This document shows positions 34,203 to 43,383 of a DNA stretch of 64,000 nucleotides, piece by piece. Within the stretch, counting starts at the first letter, position 1. Every line of letters starts with the position of its first letter. The notes under the pieces are model-generated. The model was given only the letters and a program-made list of their open reading frames with translations, was not told the origin of the DNA and did no database searches. The translations under genes and the position numbers were made by a program. The DNA lies in contig CANGHH010000010.1 of NCBI GenBank assembly GCA_947453725.1, positions 62,001 to 126,000 of the forward strand, in the 5' to 3' direction. The stretch comes from Betaproteobacteria bacterium (GTDB lineage Bacteria; Pseudomonadota; Gammaproteobacteria; Burkholderiales; Burkholderiaceae_C).

Positions 34203-34895
34203 TCAGCCGCCGCGGCGGTTGCGGTACAGGTCCACGCCCAACTGCTTGAGCTTGCGGTAGAGGTGGGTGCGCTCCAGGCCGGTCTTCTCGGCCACGCGGG
34301 TCATGCTGCCGCCTTCCTTGACCAGGTGGAACTCGAAGTAGCTCTTCTCGAAGGCGTCGCGCGCTTCGCGCAGCGGGCGGTCGAGGTCGAAGCTCTGCTC
34401 GGCGCGCGGCCCCTCGCCGTGCGCGCTGACCGGCACCGACAGCGGGCTGACCGGATGGCTGTAGGGTTGCAGTTCGCCCAGCGTCAGCACCTCGCTGCGC
34501 TGGCCGGCGAGCGCAGCGGCCAGGCGCTGCGCGGGTTTGATCAGCGCCTGCTCCACTGCGCGCAGCAGCTTCTGCAGCGTGATCGGCTTTTCCAGGAAGG
34601 CGCTGGCGCCGTACTTGGTGGCCTCGACGGCGGTGTCGATGGTGCCGTGGCCGCTCATCATGATCACGGGCATCGACAGCTGGCCGCTGGCCGACCATTC
34701 CTTCAGCAGCGTCACGCCGTCGACGTCGGGCATCCAGATGTCGAGCAGCACCAGATCGGGCCGCAGCGATTCACGGATCTGGCGCGCCTGCGCCGCGTTC
34801 TCGGCCAGCTCGACCGTGTGCCCTTCGTCGGCGAGGATCTCGGACAGCAGGGCGCGGATGCCCAACTCGTCGTCGACTACCAGGATAGTTGCCAT
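34203..34895 (-). CDS. NtrX-like response regulator lacking the AAA+ domain
   Basis: 230 residues from the ATG at 34895 (MATILVVDDE). The receiver domain (1-120) has phosphoacceptor D52 in VLLDIWMPD. A poorly structured linker follows. The C-terminal 40 residues hold a Fis-type helix-turn-helix (GGSMTRVAEKTGLERTHLYR). NtrX proteins normally have a sigma-54-activating AAA+ ATPase in the middle; here it is absent, so the protein cannot remodel sigma-54 holoenzyme in the usual way. It lies 4 bp after the NtrY-like kinase gene, its probable partner. Confidence 0.85.
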   Translation of the reverse strand: MATILVVDDELGIRALLSEILADEGHTVELAENAAQARQIRESLRPDLVLLDIWMPDVDGVTLLKEWSASGQLSMPVIMMSGHGTIDTAVEATKYGASAFLEKPITLQKLLRAVEQALIKPAQRLAAALAGQRSEVLTLGELQPYSHPVSPLSVPVSAHGEGPRAEQSFDLDRPLREARDAFEKSYFEFHLVKEGGSMTRVAEKTGLERTHLYRKLKQLGVDLYRNRRGG

Positions 34896-34899
34896 CGGT

Positions 34900-37164
34900 T
34901 CAGGGGCCTGTTGCTGGGTGCTTGCTCGCAGCCGGAGCCGCGACAAAATTGGAAAATGATAGCGAAACGCGGGCCCCGGTCACCGGGCCGTCGGTTTCGT
35001 CGCCGGCATGCACATTCGCCGCGCGCAGGCGCGCGCCGTGTTCGTCGGCAATTTTCTTCACCACCGCCAGCCCCAGGCCGGTGCCTTTGGTCTTGGTGGT
35101 GACGTAGGGTTCGAAGGCCCGCTTCAGCACCTTGTCGGCGAAGCCCGGACCATTGTCGATGACGGTGAGGCGCACCGCGCGCAATTCGCTGTTCTCGCCG
35201 CGTGCGACCGAGGTCATCAGTTCGACCTGCCCGTCGGGCCGGTCGGCGACGGCGTCCAGACCGTTCTGCACCAGGTTGTGGATGACCTGCCGGATCTGCG
35301 TCGCGTCGCCCAGGATCAACGGCAGGTCGGGCGCCAGCACACCGTGCAGCAGGCCGTTGTCCTGCGCCTGCCCGTACAGCGCCAGCAACTCGGACGCCAG
35401 TTCGTTCAGGTCCAGCGGCTTCATGTCGCCGGCCGGCAGGCGGGCGTAGTCGCGGAACTCGTTGACCAGGGTCTGCATCGCCTGGACCTGGTTGACGATG
35501 GTGTTCACCGAGCGCGCCAGCAGCGCCTGGTCGGCGCCTTCGAGCTTGTTGGCCAGGCGGTGCTGCAAGCGCTCGGCCGACAGCATGATCGGCGTCAACG
35601 GGTTCTTGATCTCGTGCGCCAGCCGGCGCGCCACCTCGGCCCAGGCGGCGCTGCGCTGGGCCGAGACGACTTCGGTGATGTCGTCGAAGACCATCAGGCT
35701 GGAACCGCCGGGCAAGGTGGCGCCGCGCACCAGCAACGTCAGCGTCGCGCCGTCGCCGCCGCGCTTCAGGTCGATGCTTTCCTGCCACTGGTCGCGCTCG
35801 CCGGCCTCGGGGCTGGTGGCCAGCAGTTCGAAGCGCTGCTCGACGCTGGCCGCCAGCTCTTCGAGGTCGGGCAGTTCCGACAGCCGCCGGCCGCGGGCGC
35901 TGCCCAGCGGGCGCTGCAGGATGCGCGTGGCGCCGGGGTTGACGGTGTCGATGCGGCCTTCGCGGTCGAAGACGATGACGCCGGCGGTCAGCGTGTCCAG
36001 GATGGTCTGCAGCCGCGTGCGCGCGCCTTCCAATTGGCTGACGCCGCGCTGCACCTGCTCGCGGGCGTCGGCCACCTGCGCGGTCATGGCCGCGAAGCTG
36101 CGCGTCAGGCCGCCCAGCTCGTCGCCGCTGGTGAAGACCGGCTTGGCCGTCAGGTCGCCGGCGGCCACCTGGCGCACGCCGTCGGCCAGCAGCAGCAGCG
36201 GTTTGGCCAGCTGGTTGCCCAGCACGATGGCCAGCAGCACGGCGGCGAACACCGCCAGGATCAGCGCCAGCGTCAGCGTGCCCACGTACATGCGGCGCAG
36301 GCTGTTCTTGGCCAGCGCGCGCTGCTGGTATTCGCTGTAGGCGGCCTGCACGGCCAGCGCATTGGTGGCCAGCGCGCGCGGCAGCGGCTGCACCACCATC
36401 AGGTAGCGCTCTTCGCTGGTGCCCAGCGCGATGGCCGCCCGCGGCACCCGGGCCAGCGCGCGCAGCCGGGGGCCGGCGTTGCCTGGCGCCATCGACTCGT
36501 CGTCCAGCCCTTCGACCTGGCTGGCGATGCCGCTCTGCCGCGCCAGGCGCAGCAGCGTGGCTGCCGGCCGCTCGGGCGGCCCGGCACTGCTGCTGCCGCC
36601 GGCCATGAACAGCACCTGGCCGTTGGGCCCGACGAGGCTCGTCTCGCTGGCACCAATCTGCTCGCGCAGGCGCTCCAGCGTCAGCGGCGCCAGCGCCAGG
36701 CCGGCGTCGGCCAGGCGTTCGGCCGCGACGCGGGTCTTGCCGACCAGGTCGGCGGTCAGCGATTCCAGCGTGCCCTTGCCCAGCGCCAGCCCGGCGTCCA
36801 GCGCGCCTGCCACGCCTTCGTCGAACCAGGCCGAAATGCTGCGGCTGGCGAACTGGTAGGACACGGTGTAGATCACCAGTCCGGGCAGCACGCCGACCAG
36901 TGCCAGGATGCCGGCCAGCTTGATCAGCAGGCGGCTGCCGAACTTGCCGCGCCGCACGCGCACCGCCAGCCGCCCGGCAACGATGGCCACCACCAGCGCC
37001 AGCAACACGGCCACCGCCACGTTGACCCAGAACAGCCAGACGAAGTGGCGCTCGTAGAAACCGCCGCCCTGGGTGCTGAACGAGACCACGAAGGCCAGCA
37101 CCAGGGCTGCGCCGGTGGTGGCCAGGCTGGCGACGATCCAGCCCCAGCGCGCCGAGGTCGTCAT
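34900..37164 (-). CDS. NtrY-like membrane sensor histidine kinase
   Basis: 754 residues from the ATG at 37164, overlapping the DUF4390 stop (ATGA). Several membrane segments in the N-terminal third (about 10-30, 40-65, 80-105, 285-310) frame a periplasmic region. A HAMP domain follows (LLLLADGVRQVAAGDLTA), then a PAS domain (about 415-500). The kinase core has VARRLAHEIKNPLTPIMLSA (phosphorylated H), IHNLVQNGLDAV and DNGPGF. This is the NtrY pattern, a sensor often tied to nitrogen, redox or envelope state. Operon order DUF4390-kinase-regulator is typical of Burkholderiales. Confidence 0.9.
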   Translation of the reverse strand: MTTSARWGWIVASLATTGAALVLAFVVSFSTQGGGFYERHFVWLFWVNVAVAVLLALVVAIVAGRLAVRVRRGKFGSRLLIKLAGILALVGVLPGLVIYTVSYQFASRSISAWFDEGVAGALDAGLALGKGTLESLTADLVGKTRVAAERLADAGLALAPLTLERLREQIGASETSLVGPNGQVLFMAGGSSSAGPPERPAATLLRLARQSGIASQVEGLDDESMAPGNAGPRLRALARVPRAAIALGTSEERYLMVVQPLPRALATNALAVQAAYSEYQQRALAKNSLRRMYVGTLTLALILAVFAAVLLAIVLGNQLAKPLLLLADGVRQVAAGDLTAKPVFTSGDELGGLTRSFAAMTAQVADAREQVQRGVSQLEGARTRLQTILDTLTAGVIVFDREGRIDTVNPGATRILQRPLGSARGRRLSELPDLEELAASVEQRFELLATSPEAGERDQWQESIDLKRGGDGATLTLLVRGATLPGGSSLMVFDDITEVVSAQRSAAWAEVARRLAHEIKNPLTPIMLSAERLQHRLANKLEGADQALLARSVNTIVNQVQAMQTLVNEFRDYARLPAGDMKPLDLNELASELLALYGQAQDNGLLHGVLAPDLPLILGDATQIRQVIHNLVQNGLDAVADRPDGQVELMTSVARGENSELRAVRLTVIDNGPGFADKVLKRAFEPYVTTKTKGTGLGLAVVKKIADEHGARLRAANVHAGDETDGPVTGARVSLSFSNFVAAPAASKHPATGP

Positions 37165-37757
37165 GGCCCGGGCATGACCTTCAGCATGCGCTCGATGCCG
37201 ACCGCCCAGTCGCCCTGACCGCCCAGGCCCAGCTGCATCGGGCCGGGCAGTTGCGCGGTGTCCAGCCGGTAGCTGAATTCGACGCTGTAGGCCTTGTCGT
37301 TGTCGATCTGGTTCAGGTCGGCCAGCCGCCAGCCCGAACTGCTGGACGCCGCGGTCAGGGCATCGGCCAGCGTGGCATAGCTCTGGTTCAGGCCGCCCAG
37401 CCCGACGCGCCAGGCGCCGGTCAGCGGCTGGTAGGCGACGCGCCAAGAGCGGTTCACGCGCGAGACGCGCTCGTCGCGCCAGTACCAGCGGCCGCGCAGC
37501 AGCTGCGCTTCTGCCACGAAGTAGATCGGCACGCCGCTGCGCAGCGCGTCTTCCACCGACTTGGGCAGGGCCACACGGGCGACGAACTCGAGGTTCAGGC
37601 CGCCGTCACCCCGGCTGGTTTTCAAGGTCGCCAGTTCGACGCCCTGGGCCAGGGCCGCTCGCGCCGGCGGCAGGCCGACCAGCACCGCCAAGCCGCACCA
37701 CAGCAGCGCTGTCAGCAGGCCCTGCAGGATGTGGCGGCGGACCGGCGGGGCTGGCAT
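37161..37757 (-). CDS. DUF4390 family protein, secreted or membrane-anchored
   Basis: 198 residues. An N-terminal hydrophobic segment (about 11-33, GLLTALLWCGLAVLVGL) serves as signal or anchor. The body contains the family features FVARVALPKSVEDALRSGVPIYF, split here to avoid length, and RVNRSWRVAYQPLTGAWRV. DUF4390 proteins stand next to the NtrY-like kinase in Betaproteobacteria and probably act in the periplasm with its sensor region. The function is unknown. Its stop overlaps the kinase start. Confidence 0.85.
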   Translation of the reverse strand: MPAPPVRRHILQGLLTALLWCGLAVLVGLPPARAALAQGVELATLKTSRGDGGLNLEFVARVALPKSVEDALRSGVPIYFVAEAQLLRGRWYWRDERVSRVNRSWRVAYQPLTGAWRVGLGGLNQSYATLADALTAASSSSGWRLADLNQIDNDKAYSVEFSYRLDTAQLPGPMQLGLGGQGDWAVGIERMLKVMPGP

Positions 37758-37787
37758 GGCGGGTAGCGGTTGGCGTTGGCTGTGCGT

Positions 37788-39167
37788 TCAGGTTTTGCGG
37801 ATCAGTGCGTAGAAGAAGCCGTCCTGCAGCACTGCGCCGTGGCCGTACAGCCCGGTCGCTGCATTGTCGGGCAGCGGCAGCAGATGACCGGGTGACTGCG
37901 GCTCCAGGCGGGCTGTGCCGGGGGGCAGGCGTTGCAAAAATGCGTCGATCTGCTGCCGGCCTTCGGCCGGGAAGATGGAGCACGTGGCGTAGAGCAGCCG
38001 CCCGCCGGGGGCCAGCAGCGGCCACAGGCTGTCCAGCATCTCGGCCTGGATGCGGGCCAGCGCGGTGATGTCGTCGGGCCGGCGCAGCCAGCGCACGTCG
38101 GGGTGGCGGCGCACGATGCCGCTGGCCGTGCACGGCGCGTCGAGCAGGATGGCGTCGAAGGGCCGGCCGTCCCACCAGCCTTGTGGTGCGCGGGCGTCGC
38201 CGGCTTTCAGCTCGGCCTGCAGGCCCAGGCGCTTCAGACCTTCCTGCACGCGGGCCAGTCGCTGCGGGTCGCTGTCCAGCGCCAGCAGGTCCAGGTCGGC
38301 CAGTTCCAGCAGGTGGGCAGTCTTGCCACCGGGCGCTGCGCAGGCGTCGAGGACGCGGGCCCCGGGCTGCAGGTTGGCACCGTTCAGCAGCAGGTGGGCG
38401 GCGCGTTGTGCGGCAGCGTCCTGCACCGAGACCTCGCCGCTGGCGAAGCCCGGCAACTGGTGGACCGGGCTGGGCGCGGCCAGCACCACGGCCTGGCCGC
38501 CCCAGATCGACAGACCCGGCGGGTCTTCGAGCAAGGTGGCCGCGCGGCCCAGCGCGGCCAGGCTGCGGACGTAGGTCTCACCGCTGCCGCGCCGCGCGTT
38601 GACGCGCAAGGTCATCGGCGGGTGCTGGTTGGCGGCCAGCAGCAGCGGACTCCAGCAGGCCGGCCAGTCGCGCTTGATGCGTTCGATCCACCACAGCGGG
38701 TGGTTGTAGGCGCCCATCGGCGTGTGGCGCACGGCCTCGACGATGGCTTCGCGTTCGCGCAGAAAACGGCGCAGCACCGCGTTGATGAACCCGGCCGCCG
38801 CCGGGGTGCGATGGCGGACGGCGGTGACGGCCTGATCGACCAGGGTGTGGTCGGCATACGGTGGCGCGTCATTGTTCGCACCCGCCGGCCACAGCAGGGC
38901 CAGCGAAGTGACCAGCAGCGCATCGACCGTCGGTGGCGGCGCCTTGGGTGCCAGCAGCGCGCGGGCTTCGGTCGCGCTGCCCAGCCAGCGCAGCGTGTGG
39001 AAGCTGAGCGCCTGCACGCCGGGCCGCATCTCTGCGGGGCAACGGGCCAGCACATCGGTCAGAGAACGCCCGCTGCGCACGGCCTGCACGGCCTCGGCCG
39101 TGTGGTCGAGCAGGCGGTGCAGGGCCGGCGAAGGCAAGGAGGAAGGTGTGGCAAATGCCGCGGTCAT
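37788..39167 (-). CDS. rsmB: 16S rRNA (cytosine(967)-C(5))-methyltransferase RsmB
   Basis: 459 residues. The N-terminal NusB-like domain (about 15-150) has HTLVDQAVTAVRHR and FINAVLRRFLRE. The SAM-dependent domain has ARVLDACAAPGGKTAHLLEL, DAILLDAPCTASGI and ATCSIFPAEG, the last two carrying the two catalytic cysteines of m5C methyltransferases. It modifies C967 of 16S rRNA. It lies 30 bp upstream of DUF4390, and is the first gene of an rsmB-DUF4390-NtrYX-like operon, a common arrangement in this group. It diverges from folE. Confidence 0.95.
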   Translation of the reverse strand: MTAAFATPSSLPSPALHRLLDHTAEAVQAVRSGRSLTDVLARCPAEMRPGVQALSFHTLRWLGSATEARALLAPKAPPPTVDALLVTSLALLWPAGANNDAPPYADHTLVDQAVTAVRHRTPAAAGFINAVLRRFLREREAIVEAVRHTPMGAYNHPLWWIERIKRDWPACWSPLLLAANQHPPMTLRVNARRGSGETYVRSLAALGRAATLLEDPPGLSIWGGQAVVLAAPSPVHQLPGFASGEVSVQDAAAQRAAHLLLNGANLQPGARVLDACAAPGGKTAHLLELADLDLLALDSDPQRLARVQEGLKRLGLQAELKAGDARAPQGWWDGRPFDAILLDAPCTASGIVRRHPDVRWLRRPDDITALARIQAEMLDSLWPLLAPGGRLLYATCSIFPAEGRQQIDAFLQRLPPGTARLEPQSPGHLLPLPDNAATGLYGHGAVLQDGFFYALIRKT

Positions 39168-39245
39168 CGAAGCAGTCTAGCCCGGCCCCGCGCGTCGAGC
39201 GGGCGGCCCGCGCACAATCGGGGCCCCGCGTCCATCTGACCACGC

Positions 39246-39998
39246 ATGCCCCGCAACCGCTCCGCATCTCCCGAAGCCAGCCCGCGCATCTTCCGCAGCG
39301 AAGAGGAACTGGCCGCGCTGCCGGCCAGCGAACGCATCCGCTACCGCCTGGTCCAGGCCGAGCGGCGCTACCACGCCAACGACAACATCTCGGCCTTCGT
39401 GCGCGACGGCGAACTCGGTGAGCTCAAGGCCGAGGTGCAGGCCAGGATGCAGGCCGTGCTGGAGGCCCTGGTCATCGACACCGTCAGCGACCACAACACC
39501 AACGAGACGGCCAAGCGGGTGGCCAAGATGTACATCGAAGAGGTCTTCCGCGGGCGCTACGTGCCGATCCCGGCGGTCACCGAATTCCCCAACATCTCGC
39601 GCCTGAACGAGCTGATGATCGTCGGCCCGATCACGGTGCGCAGCGCCTGCAGCCACCACATGTGCCCGATCTTCGGCAAGGTCTGGATCGGCATCCTGCC
39701 CAACGAGCACAGCAACCTGATCGGCCTGAGCAAGTACGCGCGCATCGCCGACTGGATCATGAGCCGGCCGCAGATCCAGGAAGAGGCCGTGACCATGCTG
39801 GCCAATGAGTTGCAAGAGCGGGTGCGCCCCGACGGCCTGGCGCTGGTCATGGAAGCCGACCATTTCTGCATGCACTGGCGCGGTGTCAAGGACACCGAGT
39901 CGGCGATGGTCAACAGCGTGATGCGCGGCGCCTTCCTGAAAGACGCCAACCTGCGCCGCGAGTTCCTGTCCTTGCTGTCCCGCAAATCCACCAGTTGA
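39246..39998 (+). CDS. folE: GTP cyclohydrolase I
   Basis: 250 residues, with a 30-residue N-terminal extension. The zinc ligands are C135 and H138 in SACSHHMCPIFG and C208 in DHFCMHWRG. The substrate segment GLSKYARIADW is intact. It converts GTP to dihydroneopterin triphosphate, feeding folate and pterin cofactors. It is followed only 10 bp later by a BLUF photoreceptor gene, so the two are very likely co-transcribed. In several bacteria folE copies are light-inducible together with photolyase, which uses a folate antenna; that link here is inference. Confidence 0.95.
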   Translation: MPRNRSASPEASPRIFRSEEELAALPASERIRYRLVQAERRYHANDNISAFVRDGELGELKAEVQARMQAVLEALVIDTVSDHNTNETAKRVAKMYIEEVFRGRYVPIPAVTEFPNISRLNELMIVGPITVRSACSHHMCPIFGKVWIGILPNEHSNLIGLSKYARIADWIMSRPQIQEEAVTMLANELQERVRPDGLALVMEADHFCMHWRGVKDTESAMVNSVMRGAFLKDANLRREFLSLLSRKSTS

Positions 39999-40008
39999 AG
40001 GAAACACC

Positions 40009-40434
40009 GTGCTCGTCCGACTCATGTACGCCAGCCGCGCCGTCCCTTCCATCGACCAGGAGGGTCTGCTGGCCATCCTTCGCAAGAGCAAGGCCAACAA
40101 CCCTTCGCAGGGGGTGACTGGCGTGCTGTGCTTCAGCGAGGGGATCTTCCTGCAGGTGCTCGAAGGCGGACGCAGCGCCGTCAGCCGGCTCTACAACCAC
40201 ATTGCCAGCGACCCGCGCCACACCGACGTGGAACTGCTGTGCTACGAAGAAATCGGCGAGCGCCGCTTCGCGGGCTGGAGCATGGGGCAGGTCAATATGT
40301 CGCGCCTGAACCCGGGCCTGCTGCTGAAGTATTCCGAGCGCCCGACGCTGGACCCTTACGCTGTGTCGGGCCATGTGTCGATGGCGCTGTTCCAGGAACT
40401 GATGGCGACCGCTTCGATCGTCGGCCAGCCCTGA
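40009..40434 (+). CDS. BLUF-domain blue-light sensor, co-transcribed with folE
   Basis: 141 residues; a ribosome site AAGGAAA lies upstream. The BLUF chromophore residues are Y7 in RLMYAS, N31 in KANNPS, Q49 in IFLQVLEG, and W90/M92 in GWSMGQ, at the same positions as in the BLUF protein at 26419-26823. The C-terminal cap (about 95-141) differs from that paralogue, so partners probably differ. It has no output domain and must act through protein contacts. Pairing with folE suggests a light-pterin link. Confidence 0.93.
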   Translation: MLVRLMYASRAVPSIDQEGLLAILRKSKANNPSQGVTGVLCFSEGIFLQVLEGGRSAVSRLYNHIASDPRHTDVELLCYEEIGERRFAGWSMGQVNMSRLNPGLLLKYSERPTLDPYAVSGHVSMALFQELMATASIVGQP

Positions 40435-40437
40435 CCG

Positions 40438-40476
40438 AGCCCGGGACGCCTGGCGCCGGGAGCCAGGCGCCGGGCT
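40438..40476. terminator. Strong hairpin between the BLUF and LemA genes
   Basis: AGCCCGG-GA-CGCCTGGC, 7-base loop, GCCAGGCG-CCGGGCT: 15 paired bases per arm with a two-base bulge. It lies between the convergent stops of the BLUF and LemA-like genes and overlaps the latter's stop. There is no T-run on either strand, so it may terminate weakly or protect 3' ends. Confidence 0.5.
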
Positions 40477-41020
40477 AGATGCGGCCCGCCTTGGCGAAGC
40501 GGAACAGGCGAACCAGCAGCCGCGTCGGGAACGAGGCGATGGCGTCGTTGTAGACGCCAGCGGCCTCGTTGAAGAGCTGGCGCGCGAAAGCCAGCCGCTG
40601 GTCGGCTTCGCGCCAGCTGCGCGTGTGGGCGGCGACCGCCGCGTCCTCGGCGCCCGCGGCCTTGTGCTCGAGCAGCGCGAACAGCCGACTCGCTGACGCC
40701 GACAGGCTGGCCTCGGCCGTCGTCCAGGCCGCGGCGCTTTCAGCCACCACCGGGCGTGTGCCCATCACGCCAGCGGCGCGCTTGACCTCGGCCAGCGCCG
40801 CCAGCGTGGCATCGAGCGCGCCGTGTTCGGCGGCCAGCGGCTCGCGCAGCGCCACCAGCAGCGGGTCGGCGGCCTGCGCGCGCAGTCGCAGCGCTTCATC
40901 GACCTTGGCCCAGGCCTCGGCAATGGCATTGCGCAGCGACACCAGCCGGTTGTAAGCGCCGACCATCCAGAACACCTGGACGGCGAGCAGCGCCAGCAGC
41001 AGCAGTTGGCGCGACGACAT
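40475..41020 (-). CDS. LemA family protein
   Basis: 181 residues from the ATG at 41020, which overlaps the proA stop (ATGA). One N-terminal membrane segment (about 5-22) is followed by a helical bundle. The family landmarks are YNRLVSLRNAIAEAWAKVDE and the C-terminal FNEAAGVYNDAIASFP. The usual R-R-x-D-L-I-P-N-L-V is degenerate here (RLRAQAADPLLVAL). LemA proteins are membrane-anchored coiled-coil proteins of unclear function. Coupling to proA is unusual. Confidence 0.82.
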   Translation of the reverse strand: MSSRQLLLLALLAVQVFWMVGAYNRLVSLRNAIAEAWAKVDEALRLRAQAADPLLVALREPLAAEHGALDATLAALAEVKRAAGVMGTRPVVAESAAAWTTAEASLSASASRLFALLEHKAAGAEDAAVAAHTRSWREADQRLAFARQLFNEAAGVYNDAIASFPTRLLVRLFRFAKAGRI

Positions 41021-42318
41021 CAGCGGCGGATCTCGCCCTGGCCCAGCACCACCCACTTCATCGACGTCAGCCCTTCCAGGCCGACCGGCCCGCGGGCGTG
41101 CAGCTTGTCGGTGCTGATGCCGATCTCGGCGCCCAGGCCGTATTCGAAGCCGTCGGCAAAGCGCGTGCTGGCGTTGACCATCACGCTGGCCGAATCGACC
41201 TCGCGCAGGAAGCGCATCGCGTTCGGGTGGTTCGTCGTCAGGATGGCGTCGGTGTGGTGCGAACCGTGGCGGTTGATGTGGCCAACAGCCTCGTCCAGGC
41301 TGTCCACGACCTTGATGCTGATGATCGGCGCCAGGTACTCGCAGCCCCAGTCGGCCTCGGTGGCGCGCAGGACTCCAGGCTGGCCGCCGAGCAGCGCGGC
41401 GGCGCGGCTGTCGCAGCGCATCTCGACGCCCTTGGCCGCGAAGACGGCGCCGATGCGCGGCAGGAAGGCCGCCGCCTGCGCCGCGTGCACCAGCAGCGAT
41501 TCGGCGGCGTTGCAGGGGCTGTATTTCTGGGTCTTGGCGTTGTCGGTGACGCGCACCGCCAGCTCGAGATCGACCTGTTCATCGACATAGACATGGCAGT
41601 TGCCGTCGAGGTGCTTGATGACCGGCACCTTCGACTCGGCGCTGATGCGTTCGATCAGGCCCTTGCCGCCGCGCGGGATGATCACGTCCACCGCTTCGGG
41701 CATCGTGATCAGCAGGCCGACGGCGGCGCGGTCGGTGGTGGCGATGAGCTGCACCGCGTCGGGCGGTAGACCGGCTTCGGTCAGTGCGGCCTGCACCAGC
41801 TGCCACAGCGCCAGGTTCGAATGCAGGGCCTCGCTGCCGCCGCGCAGGATGGCCGCGTTGCCGCTCTTGATGGCCAGCGAGGCGGCCTCGATGGTGACGT
41901 TGGGCCGGCTCTCGTAGATCATGCCGAAGACGCCCAGCGGCACGCGCATCTGGCCCACGCTGATGCCGCTGGGGCGGCGCTTGACGCCGGTGATCTCGCC
42001 GACCGGGTCGGGCATCGCGGCGATCTGCTCGCAGCCTTCGGCCACCGTGGCGATGACATCCGGCGTCAGCTTCAGGCGGTCGACCAGCGGCTCGGCCAGG
42101 CCGGCGGCGCGCGCTGCGTCCAGGTCCTGCGCATTGGCGGTCTGCAGCGCCGACGTCTGTTCGCGCAGGCGCCGCGCCAGCGCCCGCAGCGCGTGGTCCT
42201 TGGCGGCCGTCGAAGCCGCCGCCATGGTGCCGGACGCGGCACGCGCGGCGGCGCCGACGCGGCTCATGTAGGGGCGAAGGTCGCCAGGCAGTTCGTCAGG
42301 CAGGTCGTTGGGGTTCAT
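41020..42318 (-). CDS. proA: Gamma-glutamyl phosphate reductase
   Basis: 432 residues from the ATG at 42318 ([12 protein letters not shown]). The aldehyde-dehydrogenase-like fold has the NADPH segment [20 protein letters not shown] and the catalytic cysteine in [14 protein letters not shown]. It reduces gamma-glutamyl phosphate to glutamate semialdehyde in proline synthesis. It has an N-terminal tail of about 15 extra residues relative to E. coli ProA. It sits between an AEC transporter gene and lemA, and no proB is in the window. Confidence 0.97.
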   Translation of the reverse strand: MNPNDLPDELPGDLRPYMSRVGAAARAASGTMAAASTAAKDHALRALARRLREQTSALQTANAQDLDAARAAGLAEPLVDRLKLTPDVIATVAEGCEQIAAMPDPVGEITGVKRRPSGISVGQMRVPLGVFGMIYESRPNVTIEAASLAIKSGNAAILRGGSEALHSNLALWQLVQAALTEAGLPPDAVQLIATTDRAAVGLLITMPEAVDVIIPRGGKGLIERISAESKVPVIKHLDGNCHVYVDEQVDLELAVRVTDNAKTQKYSPCNAAESLLVHAAQAAAFLPRIGAVFAAKGVEMRCDSRAAALLGGQPGVLRATEADWGCEYLAPIISIKVVDSLDEAVGHINRHGSHHTDAILTTNHPNAMRFLREVDSASVMVNASTRFADGFEYGLGAEIGISTDKLHARGPVGLEGLTSMKWVVLGQGEIRR

Positions 42319-42365
42319 GCAGCGGATTTTCGCGGGTTTGCAGCGTTTGTGCGGCCGGCCCGGCC

Positions 42366-43361
42366 TCAGCCCGGCACGTTCGGCGACAGCGCCGCCAGCA
42401 CGGCCAGCCACAGCCAGGCCGCCGGCGCGAAGGCCACCGTCGAGACCACGATACCGGCCGTCGTTTCGGCCTGCAGGGTGTTGTAGCGCTGGGCGAAGAT
42501 CAGCGCGTTGCTGCCGGCCGGCAGCGCGGCCATCACGACCACCACCGCCAGCGGCAGGCCCTGCAGCCCGAAGCCGACATGCGCCACCAGCAGCACCAGC
42601 GCGGGCAGCAGCAGCAGCTTCAGCAGCGAGGCCTGGATCGCCGCGCGCCACTGGCCGTGCAGGCCGTAGCTTTCCAGGTTCACGCCGATCAGCACCAGGC
42701 ACAAGGGCACCACGGCGGCGGCCAGCGTGGCCAGCGCGTCGTCCAGCACGGGCGGCAGGCTGAAGCCTGTCAGGTTCCAGGCCAGGCCGACCAGCACCGG
42801 CAGCACCACGGGGTGGATGATGGTGTTGCGCGCCGTCAGCAGCAGCGTGTGGCGCAACGCGGCGCCTTCGCCCTGCGCGTGGCGCTCGCGCGCCAGATCG
42901 AGTTCCACCAGCGCGGTCAGCACCGACAGCAGCAGCAGCGCGTGCAGGCTGACCAGCGCGATGTGGATGGCCAGCCCGGTTTCGCCGAACAGCGCCGCGG
43001 CGAAGGGGATGCCGACCTGCACCGAATTGCCGAAAGTGGCGGTGATGGCGCGCACCGCCGGCGCGGCGGCGCCATCGCCGTTATTCCCGCGCCGCCGCGA
43101 CCAGCCGTAGACCGTGAGCAGCAGCAGCAAGGCGGGCACGAAGAAGGCGGCCACGGTGCGCCACGGCATGTGCGTCAGGTCCAGCCGCGCGGTGGTGCGC
43201 ACCAGCAGCGCCGGCACGAAGAGGTAGAAGGCCGCGTTGCCCAGCAGCCGCGCCGGGTCGCCTTCGCCGGGCTGGCCCAGCCAGCGCTGGCGCGCGGCGA
43301 TCCAGCCCAGCGCGACGGTCACGAACAGCCCCAGCAGCTTGGCCACGACGGCGGCGGTCAC
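42366..43361 (-). CDS. AEC-family transporter (auxin-efflux-carrier-like)
   Basis: 331 residues, GTG start, about ten membrane segments in two halves of five. Typical AEC features are [17 protein letters not shown] and the second-half [20 protein letters not shown] with [16 protein letters not shown]. These carriers move organic acids such as malate across the inner membrane. It lies between the PhnD-like gene and proA on the same strand with short gaps. Substrate unknown. Confidence 0.9.
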   Translation of the reverse strand: MTAAVVAKLLGLFVTVALGWIAARQRWLGQPGEGDPARLLGNAAFYLFVPALLVRTTARLDLTHMPWRTVAAFFVPALLLLLTVYGWSRRRGNNGDGAAAPAVRAITATFGNSVQVGIPFAAALFGETGLAIHIALVSLHALLLLSVLTALVELDLARERHAQGEGAALRHTLLLTARNTIIHPVVLPVLVGLAWNLTGFSLPPVLDDALATLAAAVVPLCLVLIGVNLESYGLHGQWRAAIQASLLKLLLLPALVLLVAHVGFGLQGLPLAVVVVMAALPAGSNALIFAQRYNTLQAETTAGIVVSTVAFAPAAWLWLAVLAALSPNVPG

Positions 43362-43383
43362 GGCGCCGTCGCTTTCACACCCC

